Positions 1 through 8,028 of a stretch of 64,000 nt of DNA are shown in pieces. Both the position numbers and the translations under genes were made by a program. The stretch is taken from assembly GCA_963975575.1 (NCBI GenBank), contig CAXBHL010000001.1, forward strand, positions 1,625,074 through 1,689,073, in the 5' to 3' direction. How positions within the stretch are numbered: the first letter of the stretch is position 1; every line of letters begins with the position of its first letter. This DNA is from UBA6054 sp963975575 (GTDB lineage Bacteria; Planctomycetota; Phycisphaerae; Phycisphaerales; UBA1924). The notes under the pieces are model-generated. The model had not been told where the DNA came from, ran no database searches, and saw nothing but the letters and a program-made list of their open reading frames with translations.

Positions 1-15
1 GAACGCGTTCGGACA

Positions 16-1032
16 TCAGGTTCGGCCTGCAGATCGACCGCTGATCGCCCTGCCGGCCGCGGTCCCGCTGAGCCACGCCGCCTCGATGCGGGCGTGGAGC
101 AGCCAGTCGCCGCACACGGCCAGGCTCAAGCCATCGGTCAGGCATGGCGTGCCGACGGGCTCACGGACCGATGCGTACCGCCAGCGGTGCGCGGAGGCGT
201 GCGATTGGGCCGGCACGTTTCCGATGAGGCCCCGGAGGGCGTCGAGCATCGCCCCGAGGGCCCATTGCGGGTCGTGCTCGAGATGGGCGGCCGACCACCG
301 TGGGCTCGCCTGCAGCACCCAGCGATCGCCCCGTTCCGCCGCGCGTCCCGGCTTCGACGAGTCGCGTGCGATCCAGCCGAGGGGCGTGTCATGGGGGCTG
401 ATCCCCGCCTCGATCTTCGCGCCGTCGAAAGGCACGTCGATCCGGCTCTCGAACGCGGCCATGACGGTCCAGCAGGGGTCCATCTCGGCCGTCCGCGCAA
501 CCGCGGCGAGTTCGGGGGCCGGCTCTTGCAGCAACGCGGCCGCCTGAACACTGGGAACGGCGACGATCACCGCGTCGAAGTCGGCCTGCGACGCCCCGTC
601 CCCGAACCGCAGGCTCCATCCGCGGCCGGATCTTCCGATCGCGTCCACGCGGGTCCCGTAGCGGATCTCGATCCCCTCACCCATCGCCCGCACCACCGCA
701 TTCATACCGGGCACGCCCACCAGGCGTTCTTTGGGCCGGTCGGGCCCGAACACGCCGGACCGGATCGTGCCGAAACGCCCGTTCCAGGGCGCGGCCACGC
801 CGACCGCGCGCCAGGCGTCCACCGTGGCTGCGAAACCGGGATCGCGGGCCGTGAAATACTGGGCCCCGTGATCGAACGCCCCGTGCTCGGATCGACGGGT
901 GGAGGCTCGGCCGCCCGGGCCGCGCCCCTTATCGAACACGGTAACCCTGTGGCCCCGGTCTATCAGCACGCGTGCGGCCGCGAGCCCGGCGATGCCGCCC
1001 CCCACCACCGCGATGTTTCGTGTGTCGCCCAT
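16..1032 (-). CDS. FAD-dependent NAD(P)-binding amine oxidoreductase (renalase-like)
   Basis: This 338-residue flavoprotein opens with a Rossmann dinucleotide-binding motif, GGGIAGLAAARVL, about ten residues in. An FDKGRGPGGRAS segment follows, as in renalase-like and amine-oxidase-like flavoproteins. A C-terminal stretch with CGDWLLHARIEAAWLSG fits the second flavin-contact region (GD motif) of the family. A redox reaction with FAD on an amine or nicotinamide-type substrate is expected, but the substrate cannot be told. I chose the ATG at 1032; a GTG at 1053 would add seven residues. Neither start has a clear Shine-Dalgarno. It lies 64 nt downstream of the SRPBCC gene on the same strand and may be co-transcribed with it. 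Confidence 0.8.
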   Translation of the reverse strand: MGDTRNIAVVGGGIAGLAAARVLIDRGHRVTVFDKGRGPGGRASTRRSEHGAFDHGAQYFTARDPGFAATVDAWRAVGVAAPWNGRFGTIRSGVFGPDRPKERLVGVPGMNAVVRAMGEGIEIRYGTRVDAIGRSGRGWSLRFGDGASQADFDAVIVAVPSVQAAALLQEPAPELAAVARTAEMDPCWTVMAAFESRIDVPFDGAKIEAGISPHDTPLGWIARDSSKPGRAAERGDRWVLQASPRWSAAHLEHDPQWALGAMLDALRGLIGNVPAQSHASAHRWRYASVREPVGTPCLTDGLSLAVCGDWLLHARIEAAWLSGTAAGRAISGRSAGRT

Positions 1033-1096
1033 GGAGCCGCGTTGTTCGATCACGGGCCCGGACGGATGCGTCGGGCAGGGGGAAGGGATATCGCGC

Positions 1097-1567
1097 TCAG
1101 CCCGCGGCCCGCTCGACGGCCTTGCGGGTGGCTTCGTGGCGGAACTCGAACATGCGTTCGAGCTTGCGACGTGTCATCGCGCCGCCGAAGAGCCGCCCGA
1201 TCGCGCCGAGGGGCAGGCGGTACGCGATGGTGTCGTCGAGGTAGCACGCGTCGGGCCCGTCCGCGGTCACCAGATGGCGGTGCTCCCACGACTTGAACGG
1301 CCCGGAGATCTGCACGTCCGTGAACTCCCCGCCCTCGGTGCCCCGGTCCACGAACCCGTGGTGCTCGGCCACCCAGCGGAGTTTCAGGGGGCCCATGCGC
1401 ATCAGCAGCACCGCACGCTGGCCGTCCCCGAGGCTGGCCGGCGACTGCTCGACGTGCACGTTCTCCCACGGCGGGATGAGTTCGCTCAGCGCGTCGGGCG
1501 TCTGGTGCCACGCGAACACTCGTTCGGCCGGTGCGTTGAAACGGGTCCGCTTGTGGAAGGTGCCCAT
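1097..1567 (-). CDS. SRPBCC-fold (cyclase/dehydrase-like) protein
   Basis: This 156-residue protein has the START/Bet v1-like pattern. It starts MGTFHKRTRFNAPAERVFAW, continues with a PPWENVHVEQ segment and a central WVAEHHGFVDRG strand, and ends in a long amphipathic helix (FRHEATRKAVERAAG). The family makes a hydrophobic ligand pocket. Close relatives occur alone or fused to NAD-dependent epimerases of the TIGR01777 type, so a lipid-like ligand is a guess. The start at 1567 is supported by a -10-like TACACT box ending 5 nt before the ATG, which predicts a leaderless mRNA. The flavin oxidoreductase follows on the same strand. Confidence 0.75.
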   Translation of the reverse strand: MGTFHKRTRFNAPAERVFAWHQTPDALSELIPPWENVHVEQSPASLGDGQRAVLLMRMGPLKLRWVAEHHGFVDRGTEGGEFTDVQISGPFKSWEHRHLVTADGPDACYLDDTIAYRLPLGAIGRLFGGAMTRRKLERMFEFRHEATRKAVERAAG

Positions 1568-1572
1568 GCACG

Positions 1573-1578
1573 AGTGTA
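1573..1578 (-). promoter_or_regulatory. -10 box of the SRPBCC gene, leaderless arrangement
   Basis: TACACT on the minus strand ends 5 nt before the ATG at 1567. Transcription would therefore start at or within a base or two of the start codon. No good -35 hexamer is visible. Confidence 0.5.
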
Positions 1579-2072
1579 CACCCGGGTTTTCCACACCCTG
1601 CCGGCAGCGTCCACCCGGGCGCGCGCCGAACGCGTCACGCCCGGGTGGTTGTGCGGAGCACCACCCGGAGAGGCCTCCCCGCCCCTCCGACGCCGCCGGG
1701 TCAAGGCCGAGGCCTTGCATCACCCCCCTCCCCGACTCGTTGGTCCATCCTACATCGGGGTGATTCAGAAACAACCCGTGTCGTGATCGTGACTGACAAG
1801 ACGTGGTCAGTGCGCGGCGCACAATATTCGACCGGCGCGATCGAACCGTACAGATGAAGGGGTGTTCGCTCGCCCGTGATGCGGGCGCACGCGCCGTGCT
1901 CTGGACCCCGCCGACGGACCGCTGTTCTCTGCGCGATGAACGCCATCGGACGGATGCCGCTCGGGGGTGTTCCGTGCCCGGGGGGCCCGGGGTTGGGCGC
2001 GGGGTCTTCGCCTCTTTTTCTGCCGTCTCCCGGCCCTCACGGCGGAAATCCGTCCGGGGTCCCACAGATCTC
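1579..2072. other. Intergenic region without recognised gene
   Basis: About 490 nt between divergent genes. Short ORFs here are proline/arginine-rich and look random. The one clear structure is a 9-bp perfect inverted repeat (CCGGGTGGT at 1641-1649 pairing with 1660-1668, 10-nt loop). It has no T-tract, so it is not an obvious terminator. A small RNA cannot be excluded, but I see no direct evidence for one. Confidence 0.5.
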
Positions 2073-2109
2073 TTGATAGGATTGTGTTCGCATGATACCC
2101 TAACACAAT
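2073..2109 (+). promoter_or_regulatory. imuA-imuB-dnaE2 promoter with overlapping inverted-repeat operator
   Basis: TTGATA (2073-2078), 17 nt, then TACCCT (2096-2101) and 6 nt to the ATG at 2108. This is a near-consensus -35 with a weaker -10 in a leaderless arrangement. A perfect 8-bp inverted repeat, ATTGTGTT (2081-2088) and AACACAAT (2102-2109), with a 13-nt spacer brackets the -10 box and reaches the start codon. The position fits a repressor operator. LexA control is expected for this operon type in other bacteria, but the repeat does not match the LexA boxes I know well, so the repressor is left open. Confidence 0.55.
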
Positions 2110-2845
2110 GCGATCTTTTGTACCCTCCCCCCCGATGCTCGACTCTGCCCCGGCCCGGGAGCGTCTCCGGGCGGTGGCCGGGGCGTTGGAGCAACTCGGG
2201 GCCCCGCCCGAGACCTGCACAGGGGCCCCGCTGGATACGGGATGGGGCTCGGGAACGCCCCCGCTCGAACGGGGGGCGGTGCACGAATGGTTCGGCAACG
2301 GGCCGCCGCTGGGATTGCTGGGGGCCCTCAGCCGGCGTCTGAGCGGCGGGCGGACCGTATGGATCGGGCGGGACTGCTGGGTCCACGCGAACCCCGCACG
2401 CACGCCGCTGGGTCGCTGGGTCTTTGTCGACCCGGGCAGCGACGCCGAGCGCCTGTGGGCGATCGATCAGGCCTTGCGCTGCCCCGGCGTCGCGTGCGTG
2501 ATCGCCGACGGGCGGGGGATCGACATGGCCGGATCGCGTCGCCTGCAACTGGCGGCCCGGGCTGGTGGGACGCTGGGCCTGCTCGCCCGCCCGCCGGATG
2601 AGGTCCGCACGCTGTCGGCCGCCCGCACGCGGTGGCGGGTCGGTCCCGAGCCGAACCCGGACGCCCGCTGGTACCCCGAGCCGAGATGGACCGTCGAACT
2701 GCTGCGCTGCAAGGGAATGCGGCCCTCCACGGACGCACGACGCTGGGTCGTGCAGCACTGCCATGACACGGGCGATGTCACTCTGGTTCCCCACGCTGCC
2801 GATCGACGCCTGGCGCCGACGCCGGCCGCGCTCCGGCTCGCCTGA
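2108..2845 (+). CDS. imuA: ImuA, RecA-like accessory protein of the mutasome
   Basis: This 245-residue protein is the first gene of the ImuA-ImuB-DnaE2 mutasome cassette. In characterised systems these proteins carry out SOS-induced translesion synthesis, with ImuA acting as a RecA-fold helper. The sequence shows the usual ImuA layout: an early GAVHEWFG segment, a GRTVWIGRDCW strand, the conserved region around DAERLWAIDQALRCPGVACVIADG, and a late TRWRVGPEPNPDARW segment. I kept the ATG at 2108 because a -10 box lies 6 nt upstream; an in-frame ATG at 2135 is the alternative. The reading frame overlaps imuB by 83 nt, so translation of the two is probably coupled. Confidence 0.85.
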   Translation: MRSFVPSPPMLDSAPARERLRAVAGALEQLGAPPETCTGAPLDTGWGSGTPPLERGAVHEWFGNGPPLGLLGALSRRLSGGRTVWIGRDCWVHANPARTPLGRWVFVDPGSDAERLWAIDQALRCPGVACVIADGRGIDMAGSRRLQLAARAGGTLGLLARPPDEVRTLSAARTRWRVGPEPNPDARWYPEPRWTVELLRCKGMRPSTDARRWVVQHCHDTGDVTLVPHAADRRLAPTPAALRLA

Positions 2846-4283
2846 CCCGCGGGCGTTGCTGATGGTCCGCACGATCGGTCAACGCCGGATCGTTTCGGCC
2901 CGCTGCGAGCGTGCGGCGGCCTCGGGCGTGCGGGTCGGCATGACGCTGGCCGACGCGCGGTCCGCCTTCCCCCCCGACCGCGTGCACGCGGTGCCCTGCG
3001 ACACCGTCCGCGACGCGGCGGCCCTGTCGGGCCTGGCCCGCTGGGCCCACCGCTTTTCGCCCCGCGTCGCGATCGATCCGCCCGACGCCCTGCTGATCGA
3101 CCTAACCGGCTGCGCCCGATCGCTCGGCGGTGAGGCGGCCATCCGGGAGAACGCTCTGGCGAGTCTGGGTCGGCTGAACATCGGTGTCCGCTGCGTGATC
3201 GCCCCGACCTACGCGGGCGCCGGTGCGCTGGCCCGGCACACCGAAGCCTCCATCATCGAACCGTCCGCCCTGCGTCCCGCGATCGAAGCCCTGCCGGTCC
3301 GCGCCCTCGGGCTGGACCCCAAGGCCGAGGCCGGTCTGGACGAGGTCGGCATCGACCGGATCGGCCAGCTCATCGACATGCCCCGCTCGGTCCTGCCCGC
3401 CCGCTTCGGGCACGACCTGCTGCTCCACCTCGATCGCATGCTCGGGCGGGCGATGGAGACCATCGAGCCGGTCCGCCCCGAGGACCCCGTCCGGGCCGGC
3501 GTGGACTTCGACGGCCCCACCCACCGCTGGGAATCCATCGAGCACGTGGTCCGCACGCTGCTGGCCGACCTGTGCGAGCAACTCGCCGGCAAGGACCTGG
3601 GCGTGCTGCGTCTGGTGCTCACCCTGCGACGCAGCGACCTGCCCCCGGCCGTCCTCGCGTTCGTGGCGTCGCGTCCGACGCACGACGCCAAGCACCTCTG
3701 GTCGCTGATCCGCCCGAGGCTGGAACGCACGCACCTGGGGTTCGGCGTCGAGGGGATGGATCTGCTGGCCGAGCGCCACGGGCGCATCGCCCACACCCAG
3801 ACGTCCGCGTGGGCAGCCGACGAAGAGAACGGGGATGACCCCGAGGCCTTCGCCCGGCTGGTGGACACCCTGTCCAACCGGCTCGGACGCGACCGCGTGC
3901 TGCGGGCCGAGCCGGTCGAATCGCACCGGCCCGAGCGGGCGTTCGTGCACCGCCCGGCCACGGACAGTCCCGGCCCGGCCGCCCCGTCCGACGAAACCCA
4001 TCCCCCGCCCCGCCCGACGTGCCTGCTGCCCAGGCCCGAACCCGCCGAGGTGCTCGCCCTGACGCCCGACGGCCCCGTCCGCCGCCTCGCCTGGGACGGC
4101 CCGGCCCGCGACGCCGTCACCTGCCTGGGCCCCGAGCGCATCGGTCCGGAGTGGTGGCGCGTCGCACGCGACCACGCCCGCACGCGGGACTACTTCGCCA
4201 TCCAGGAGGACACCGGACGCTGGGTGTGGCTCTTCCGCGAACTCGAGACCGGGCGGTGGTTCGTCCACGGGGTCTGGAACTGA
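2763..4283 (+). CDS. imuB: ImuB, Y-family polymerase-like mutasome adaptor
   Basis: A 506-residue Y-family polymerase homologue. In studied bacteria ImuB lacks polymerase activity and tethers DnaE2 to the beta sliding clamp and to ImuA. The N-terminus MSLWFPTLPIDAW matches the family start SLWLPRLPTD. RCERAAASGVRVGMTLADAR is the fingers-region signature, and the C-terminus (WVWLFRELETGRWFVHGVW) is the usual ImuB tail. The start at 2763 lies inside the imuA reading frame; an ATG at 2775 is also possible. The stop codon is separated from the dnaE2 ATG by one base, so the three genes form one tight operon. Confidence 0.88.
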   Translation: MTRAMSLWFPTLPIDAWRRRRPRSGSPDPRALLMVRTIGQRRIVSARCERAAASGVRVGMTLADARSAFPPDRVHAVPCDTVRDAAALSGLARWAHRFSPRVAIDPPDALLIDLTGCARSLGGEAAIRENALASLGRLNIGVRCVIAPTYAGAGALARHTEASIIEPSALRPAIEALPVRALGLDPKAEAGLDEVGIDRIGQLIDMPRSVLPARFGHDLLLHLDRMLGRAMETIEPVRPEDPVRAGVDFDGPTHRWESIEHVVRTLLADLCEQLAGKDLGVLRLVLTLRRSDLPPAVLAFVASRPTHDAKHLWSLIRPRLERTHLGFGVEGMDLLAERHGRIAHTQTSAWAADEENGDDPEAFARLVDTLSNRLGRDRVLRAEPVESHRPERAFVHRPATDSPGPAAPSDETHPPPRPTCLLPRPEPAEVLALTPDGPVRRLAWDGPARDAVTCLGPERIGPEWWRVARDHARTRDYFAIQEDTGRWVWLFRELETGRWFVHGVWN

Positions 4284-4284
4284 C

Positions 4285-7200
4285 ATGCCCGAGTCCGTCT
4301 TCCACAAAGCGGTCCCCCACCCCTTCCGCGATCGCGCCGCCCGCGCCACGCCCCGCCTCCCGCACGCCCCGGCCACCCGCTACGCGGAACTGACGGTGAC
4401 CTCCAACTACACCTTCCTGACCGGGGCCAGCCACCCCGAGCAGATGGTCCGGCGTGCGGCCGAACTCGGGCACGCCGGTGCGTCGATCGCCGACAGCAAC
4501 ACGCTGGCCGGCATCGTCCGCGCCCACGTGGCCGCCCGCGGGCTGGGCATCCCGCTGGCCGTCGGATCCCGGCTGGTCCTACGCGAGCCCGACGGGCTGA
4601 ACGTCATCGTCTACCCGACCGACCGGGTGTCCTACGGGCGTCTGTGCCGGCTGCTGACCCTCGGCAAACGCCGCGCCCCCAAGGGCGAGTGCGATCTGGC
4701 CCTGCACGATGTGATCGACCACAGCACCGGCATGCTCGCGATCATCGACCCGCCCCGCGTGCTCGATGACCGTTTCCTCGAGGCCGTCCGCGGCCTGCGC
4801 TCCGTATTTGATGATGACCGGCTTTCGCTGGCGATCCGCCGGTCCTATGCCCCCGACGATCAGGCCCGATGCCACCAGATCGCCGACCTGGGCGCCCACA
4901 CGGGCGTGCCGCTGGTGGCCACCAACGGCGTCCGCCACCACGCGCCCGAGCAACGCCCGCTGCAGGACGTCCTGACCTGCATCCGCCTGGGCTGCACGAT
5001 CGAGCAGGCCGGGCGCCGGCTTGCGCCCAACGCCGAACGCCACCTCAAGCCGCCGGAGGAGATGGCCCGGCTGTTCGCGTTGTTCCCGGGCGCGGCCGAA
5101 CGCACCGTGGCCATCCTCGATCGTGCGTCGGGCTTCGGGCTCGACCAGCTCCGCTACGACTACCCGGCCGAGCCGGTGCCGCCGGGCTCGACCCCCACGC
5201 GGCACCTGAGGGAACTGACCGAGGCCGGCACGCTCAAACGGTTCCCCCGCGGCGTGCCCGCCCGGGTCCGCGACGCGATCGAGCACGAACTGGCGATGAT
5301 CGCCGAACTCAACTACGAGCCCTACTTCCTGACCTGCGCCGAGATCGTCACCTTCGCCCGGTCCCGCGGCATCCTCTGTCAGGGACGCGGCGGGGCGGCC
5401 AACTCGGCCGTGTGCTACTGCCTGGGCATCACCGAGGTGAACCCCGCCGAGCACCAGCTGCTGTTCGAGCGGTTCATCAGCCGCGAACGGGGCGAGCCGC
5501 CCGATATCGACATCGACTTCGAGCACGAGCGGCGCGAGGAGGTCATCCAGCACATCTACGCCAAGTACGGGCGTGACCACGCCGCACTGACCGCCGAGGT
5601 CATCAGCTACCGCGGCCGGTCGGCCATCCGCGAGGTGGGCAAGGCGTTGGGACTCTCGCAGGACCGCGTCGACCACCTCGCCAAGCACCTCGACCGCTGG
5701 GGCGAGAGCGTCGGGGCCGAACGCCTCCGCGAGGCCGGCGCCGACCCGAACGACCCGACCCTCCGCCGCCTGGTGATCCTCGCCGGGCAGATCCGCGGCT
5801 TCCCACGCCACCTCTCCCAGCACGTCGGCGGATTCGTCATCACCCGCTCGCGACTGGACGAGCTCGTCCCCGTCGAGAACGCGGCGATGGAAGACCGCAC
5901 CGTCATCGAGTGGGACAAGGACGACATCGACGCCGTCGGCATGCTCAAGATCGACTGCCTGGGCCTGGGGATGCTGACGTGCGTGCGGAAGGCGTTGGAG
6001 TTGGTGCGGGGGAGGCACGAAGGCACGCAGGCACGAAGGCACGGAGGAAGAACAGGAGAAAACGATGAGCAAGATCAAGACCTTCCGGGATCTCGTGGCG
6101 TGGCAACGGGCGATGAAACTCGCCCGGATGCTGTACATCCATACGAACACGATGCCGAACGAGGAACGGTTCGGACTCACCTCACAGATGCGTCGGGCGG
6201 CCGTCTCGGTTCCGTCCAACATCGCGGAGGGCTACGCCCGCCAGAGCCGGACGGATTACGTCCGCTTCCTGCGGATGGCCCGGGCATCGCTGGCGGAGTT
6301 ATCTACCCAGATCGAGTTGGCGAGCGATCTGGGGATGCTCCAACCGAGCCCGAACCTTCAGGAAGTTCTCGAAGAGACCGACCGGGTCCTTCAAGGCCTG
6401 GTCCGCAGCCTGACCTGATTCTCACCCCCTCCGTGCCTGCGTGCCTTCGTGCCTGCGTGCCTTCTCTCCACGCCCACTACACCTCCATCCTCTCCTCCCC
6501 CACCGACCCCGCCGTCTTCGACATGCTGTGCCGGGCTGACGCCGTCGGCGTCTTCCAGGTCGAGAGCCGCGCCCAGATGAGCATGTTGCCCCGGCTCAAG
6601 CCGCGGGAGTTCTACGACCTGGTCATCGAGGTCGCCATCGTCCGCCCCGGGCCGATCCAGGGGGGCATGGTCCACCCCTACCTGCGCCGTCGCAGCGGCG
6701 AGGAGGCGGTGACCTATCCCGACGCCGCCATCGCGGAGGTCCTCGGGCGGACGCTGGGCGTGCCGCTGTTCCAGGAGCAGGCGATGCGTCTAGCGATCGT
6801 CGCCGCGGGGTTCACGCCCGACGAGGCGGACCGGCTCCGCCGGGCCATGGCCGCGTGGAAGCGCAAGGGCGACGCCATCTTCCGTTTCGGCGAGCAGATC
6901 ATCGCCGGGATGCTCGAACGCGGGTACCCCCGCGACTTCGCCGAGCGGTGCTTCGAGCAGATCAAGGGTTTCAGCGAGTACGGCTTCCCCGAGTCCCACG
7001 CCGCCAGTTTCGCGCTGATCGTCTATGCCTCGGCCTGGCTCAAGCGGTACCACCCCGCCGCCTTCGCCGCAGCGCTGATCAACTCGCAGCCGATGGGCTT
7101 CTACGCCCCGGCCCAGATCATCCGCGACGCGCAGGAGCACGGCGTCCGTGTCCTGCCGACCGACGCCAACGCCAGCGACTGGGACTGCACGCTCGAGGGC

Positions 7201-7983
7201 GATCACACCCGGCGTGCCCCCAACCGATCCGATCCGCAGGCGTGGGGCCGCGACGGCCCGGCGATCCGCCTGGGCATGCGTCTGGTCCGCGGCCTGCCCG
7301 AGGCCGACGCCCACCGCATCACCAACGCCGTCCGAACCCGCGGCCCGTTCCCCACCGTCGAATCTTTGTGGCGGGCCAGCGGCGCCTCCGTCCGGGCGAT
7401 CCGGGCGCTGGCCCGGGCCGACGCGTTTGCCTCCATGGGCCTCGAACGGCGCCAGGCCCTCTGGCAGAGCCGCACCCTGCGGGATGACCGCATGCCCCTG
7501 TTCGAATCGCTCGACGGCACCGACGACACCGCGCTCGACCGCGTCCCCCCCACCCCCGCGGACCGGGCCGTGACGCAGGACTACGAGGCGGTGGGCCTCT
7601 CGCTCCGCGATCACCCGATGTCGTTCCTGCGGGACCAACTCGACGCGGAGGGAGTCGTGCCCGCGTCGGACCTGCGCGACCCGCGCCGCTGCCCGGGCGG
7701 GCGTGTCGTCCGGGTGGCGGGGGTTGTGCTCTGCCGCCAGCGTCCCGGCACGGCCTCGGGCGTGGTGTTCGTCACGCTCGAGGACGAGACGGGCATCGCC
7801 AACCTCGTCGTCTGGCCCCGTGTCTTTGAGCAGCACAGGGCGGCCACCCGCCTGAGCAGCACCCTGCTGGTGACCGGCAAGGTCGAACGCCAGGGCATCG
7901 TCGTCCATATCCACGCGTCGGCCATCGAGAGCCTCGACGAGCGAAATCCCGAACTGCACGCCCGCAGCCGGGACTTCCACTGA
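4285..7983 (+). CDS. dnaE2: DnaE2, error-prone DNA polymerase III alpha subunit, with a ~150-residue foreign insert
   Basis: The catalytic subunit of the translesion mutasome. An N-terminal PHP domain starts at YAELTVTSNYTFLTGASH. The palm motif PDIDIDF begins at residue 406, giving two catalytic aspartates at about 407 and 409 or 411. The third is D557 in GMLKIDCLGLG. After that come VFQVESRAQMSMLPRLKPR, IVRPGPIQGGMVHPY, the finger region, an HhH segment, and a C-terminal OB fold ending SRDFH. At 1232 residues it is about 150 longer than usual DnaE2 proteins. The excess is residues about 577-726, encoded by the inverted-repeat element at 6013-6462, which has no DnaE2 similarity and starts about 19 residues after D557. 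The reading frame is open through it. Whether the insert is translated, removed, or inactivates the enzyme cannot be read from sequence. Confidence 0.92.
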   Translation: MPESVFHKAVPHPFRDRAARATPRLPHAPATRYAELTVTSNYTFLTGASHPEQMVRRAAELGHAGASIADSNTLAGIVRAHVAARGLGIPLAVGSRLVLREPDGLNVIVYPTDRVSYGRLCRLLTLGKRRAPKGECDLALHDVIDHSTGMLAIIDPPRVLDDRFLEAVRGLRSVFDDDRLSLAIRRSYAPDDQARCHQIADLGAHTGVPLVATNGVRHHAPEQRPLQDVLTCIRLGCTIEQAGRRLAPNAERHLKPPEEMARLFALFPGAAERTVAILDRASGFGLDQLRYDYPAEPVPPGSTPTRHLRELTEAGTLKRFPRGVPARVRDAIEHELAMIAELNYEPYFLTCAEIVTFARSRGILCQGRGGAANSAVCYCLGITEVNPAEHQLLFERFISRERGEPPDIDIDFEHERREEVIQHIYAKYGRDHAALTAEVISYRGRSAIREVGKALGLSQDRVDHLAKHLDRWGESVGAERLREAGADPNDPTLRRLVILAGQIRGFPRHLSQHVGGFVITRSRLDELVPVENAAMEDRTVIEWDKDDIDAVGMLKIDCLGLGMLTCVRKALELVRGRHEGTQARRHGGRTGENDEQDQDLPGSRGVATGDETRPDAVHPYEHDAERGTVRTHLTDASGGRLGSVQHRGGLRPPEPDGLRPLPADGPGIAGGVIYPDRVGERSGDAPTEPEPSGSSRRDRPGPSRPGPQPDLILTPSVPACLRACVPSLHAHYTSILSSPTDPAVFDMLCRADAVGVFQVESRAQMSMLPRLKPREFYDLVIEVAIVRPGPIQGGMVHPYLRRRSGEEAVTYPDAAIAEVLGRTLGVPLFQEQAMRLAIVAAGFTPDEADRLRRAMAAWKRKGDAIFRFGEQIIAGMLERGYPRDFAERCFEQIKGFSEYGFPESHAASFALIVYASAWLKRYHPAAFAAALINSQPMGFYAPAQIIRDAQEHGVRVLPTDANASDWDCTLEGDHTRRAPNRSDPQAWGRDGPAIRLGMRLVRGLPEADAHRITNAVRTRGPFPTVESLWRASGASVRAIRALARADAFASMGLERRQALWQSRTLRDDRMPLFESLDGTDDTALDRVPPTPADRAVTQDYEAVGLSLRDHPMSFLRDQLDAEGVVPASDLRDPRRCPGGRVVRVAGVVLCRQRPGTASGVVFVTLEDETGIANLVVWPRVFEQHRAATRLSSTLLVTGKVERQGIVVHIHASAIESLDERNPELHARSRDFH
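6013..6046 (+). repeat. Left inverted-repeat arm of the dnaE2 insert
   Basis: Four tandem 8-nt units, AGGCACG followed in turn by A, C, A and G, then AG. Against the right arm (6429-6462) there are three mismatches in 34 positions, at the variable eighth base of the first three units. A shift of one unit gives a perfect two-unit match. In RNA the two arms would form a long stem closing a loop of about 380 nt. Confidence 0.85.
6065..6418 (+). CDS. Four-helix-bundle protein of the 23S rRNA IVP (S23) family, nested in dnaE2
   Basis: A 117-residue protein with the family pattern: FRDLVAWQRAMKLARMLY at the start, then FGLTSQMRRAAVSVPSNIAE, then DYVRFLRMARASLAELSTQI. Members form a small four-helix bundle; the fold is known, the biochemical role is not. 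It has its own ribosome site (AGGAG about 6 nt before the ATG) and ends inside the element, 10 nt before the right repeat. It is read one frame off dnaE2. It could be translated from the dnaE2 mRNA or independently. The family also occurs as free-standing genes and in 23S rRNA intervening sequences. Confidence 0.9.
   Translation: MSKIKTFRDLVAWQRAMKLARMLYIHTNTMPNEERFGLTSQMRRAAVSVPSNIAEGYARQSRTDYVRFLRMARASLAELSTQIELASDLGMLQPSPNLQEVLEETDRVLQGLVRSLT
6429..6462 (+). repeat. Right inverted-repeat arm of the dnaE2 insert
   Basis: CT followed by four 8-nt units of the form [C/G/T]CGTGCCT, the complement of the left-arm units. After this arm the sequence returns to recognisable DnaE2 (TDPAVFDMLCRAD) within about 15 codons. 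Confidence 0.85.
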
Positions 7984-8028
7984 GCCCGGGTCCCCGGCTA
8001 CCGTACACGGGCACCCGGAAGGACGACC

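Larger units (their letters stand above)
6013..6462 (+). mobile_element. Intervening-sequence-like element inside dnaE2
   Basis: A 450-nt segment, exactly 150 codons, interrupts dnaE2 without closing its frame. It is bounded by imperfect 34-nt inverted repeats (6013-6046 and 6429-6462), each made of four 8-nt units of the form AGGCACG[A/C/G] plus AG. Inside is a complete four-helix-bundle gene with its own Shine-Dalgarno, read one frame off dnaE2. This is the architecture of the intervening sequences known from 23S rRNA genes of Leptospira and Coxiella (stem-forming ends, IVP gene in the loop), but here in a protein-coding gene. No intein splicing motifs or transposase are present. Confidence 0.75.

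Noticed and set aside
1..44. Possible end of a plus-strand gene (frame 3 reads TRSDIRFGLQIDR then stop)
   Set aside because: Thirteen codons are too few to support a gene. It overlaps the end of the flavin oxidoreductase and the resemblance to a beta-barrel end may be chance.
6013..6046. CRISPR-like repeats
   Set aside because: The 8-nt units are contiguous, without spacers, and no cas gene is present. They are the arms of an inverted repeat.
6013..6462. Intein or group I/II intron in dnaE2
   Set aside because: No Cys/Ser start with His-Asn end, no homing endonuclease or reverse transcriptase, and no catalytic intron core. The segment encodes a four-helix-bundle gene in another frame.
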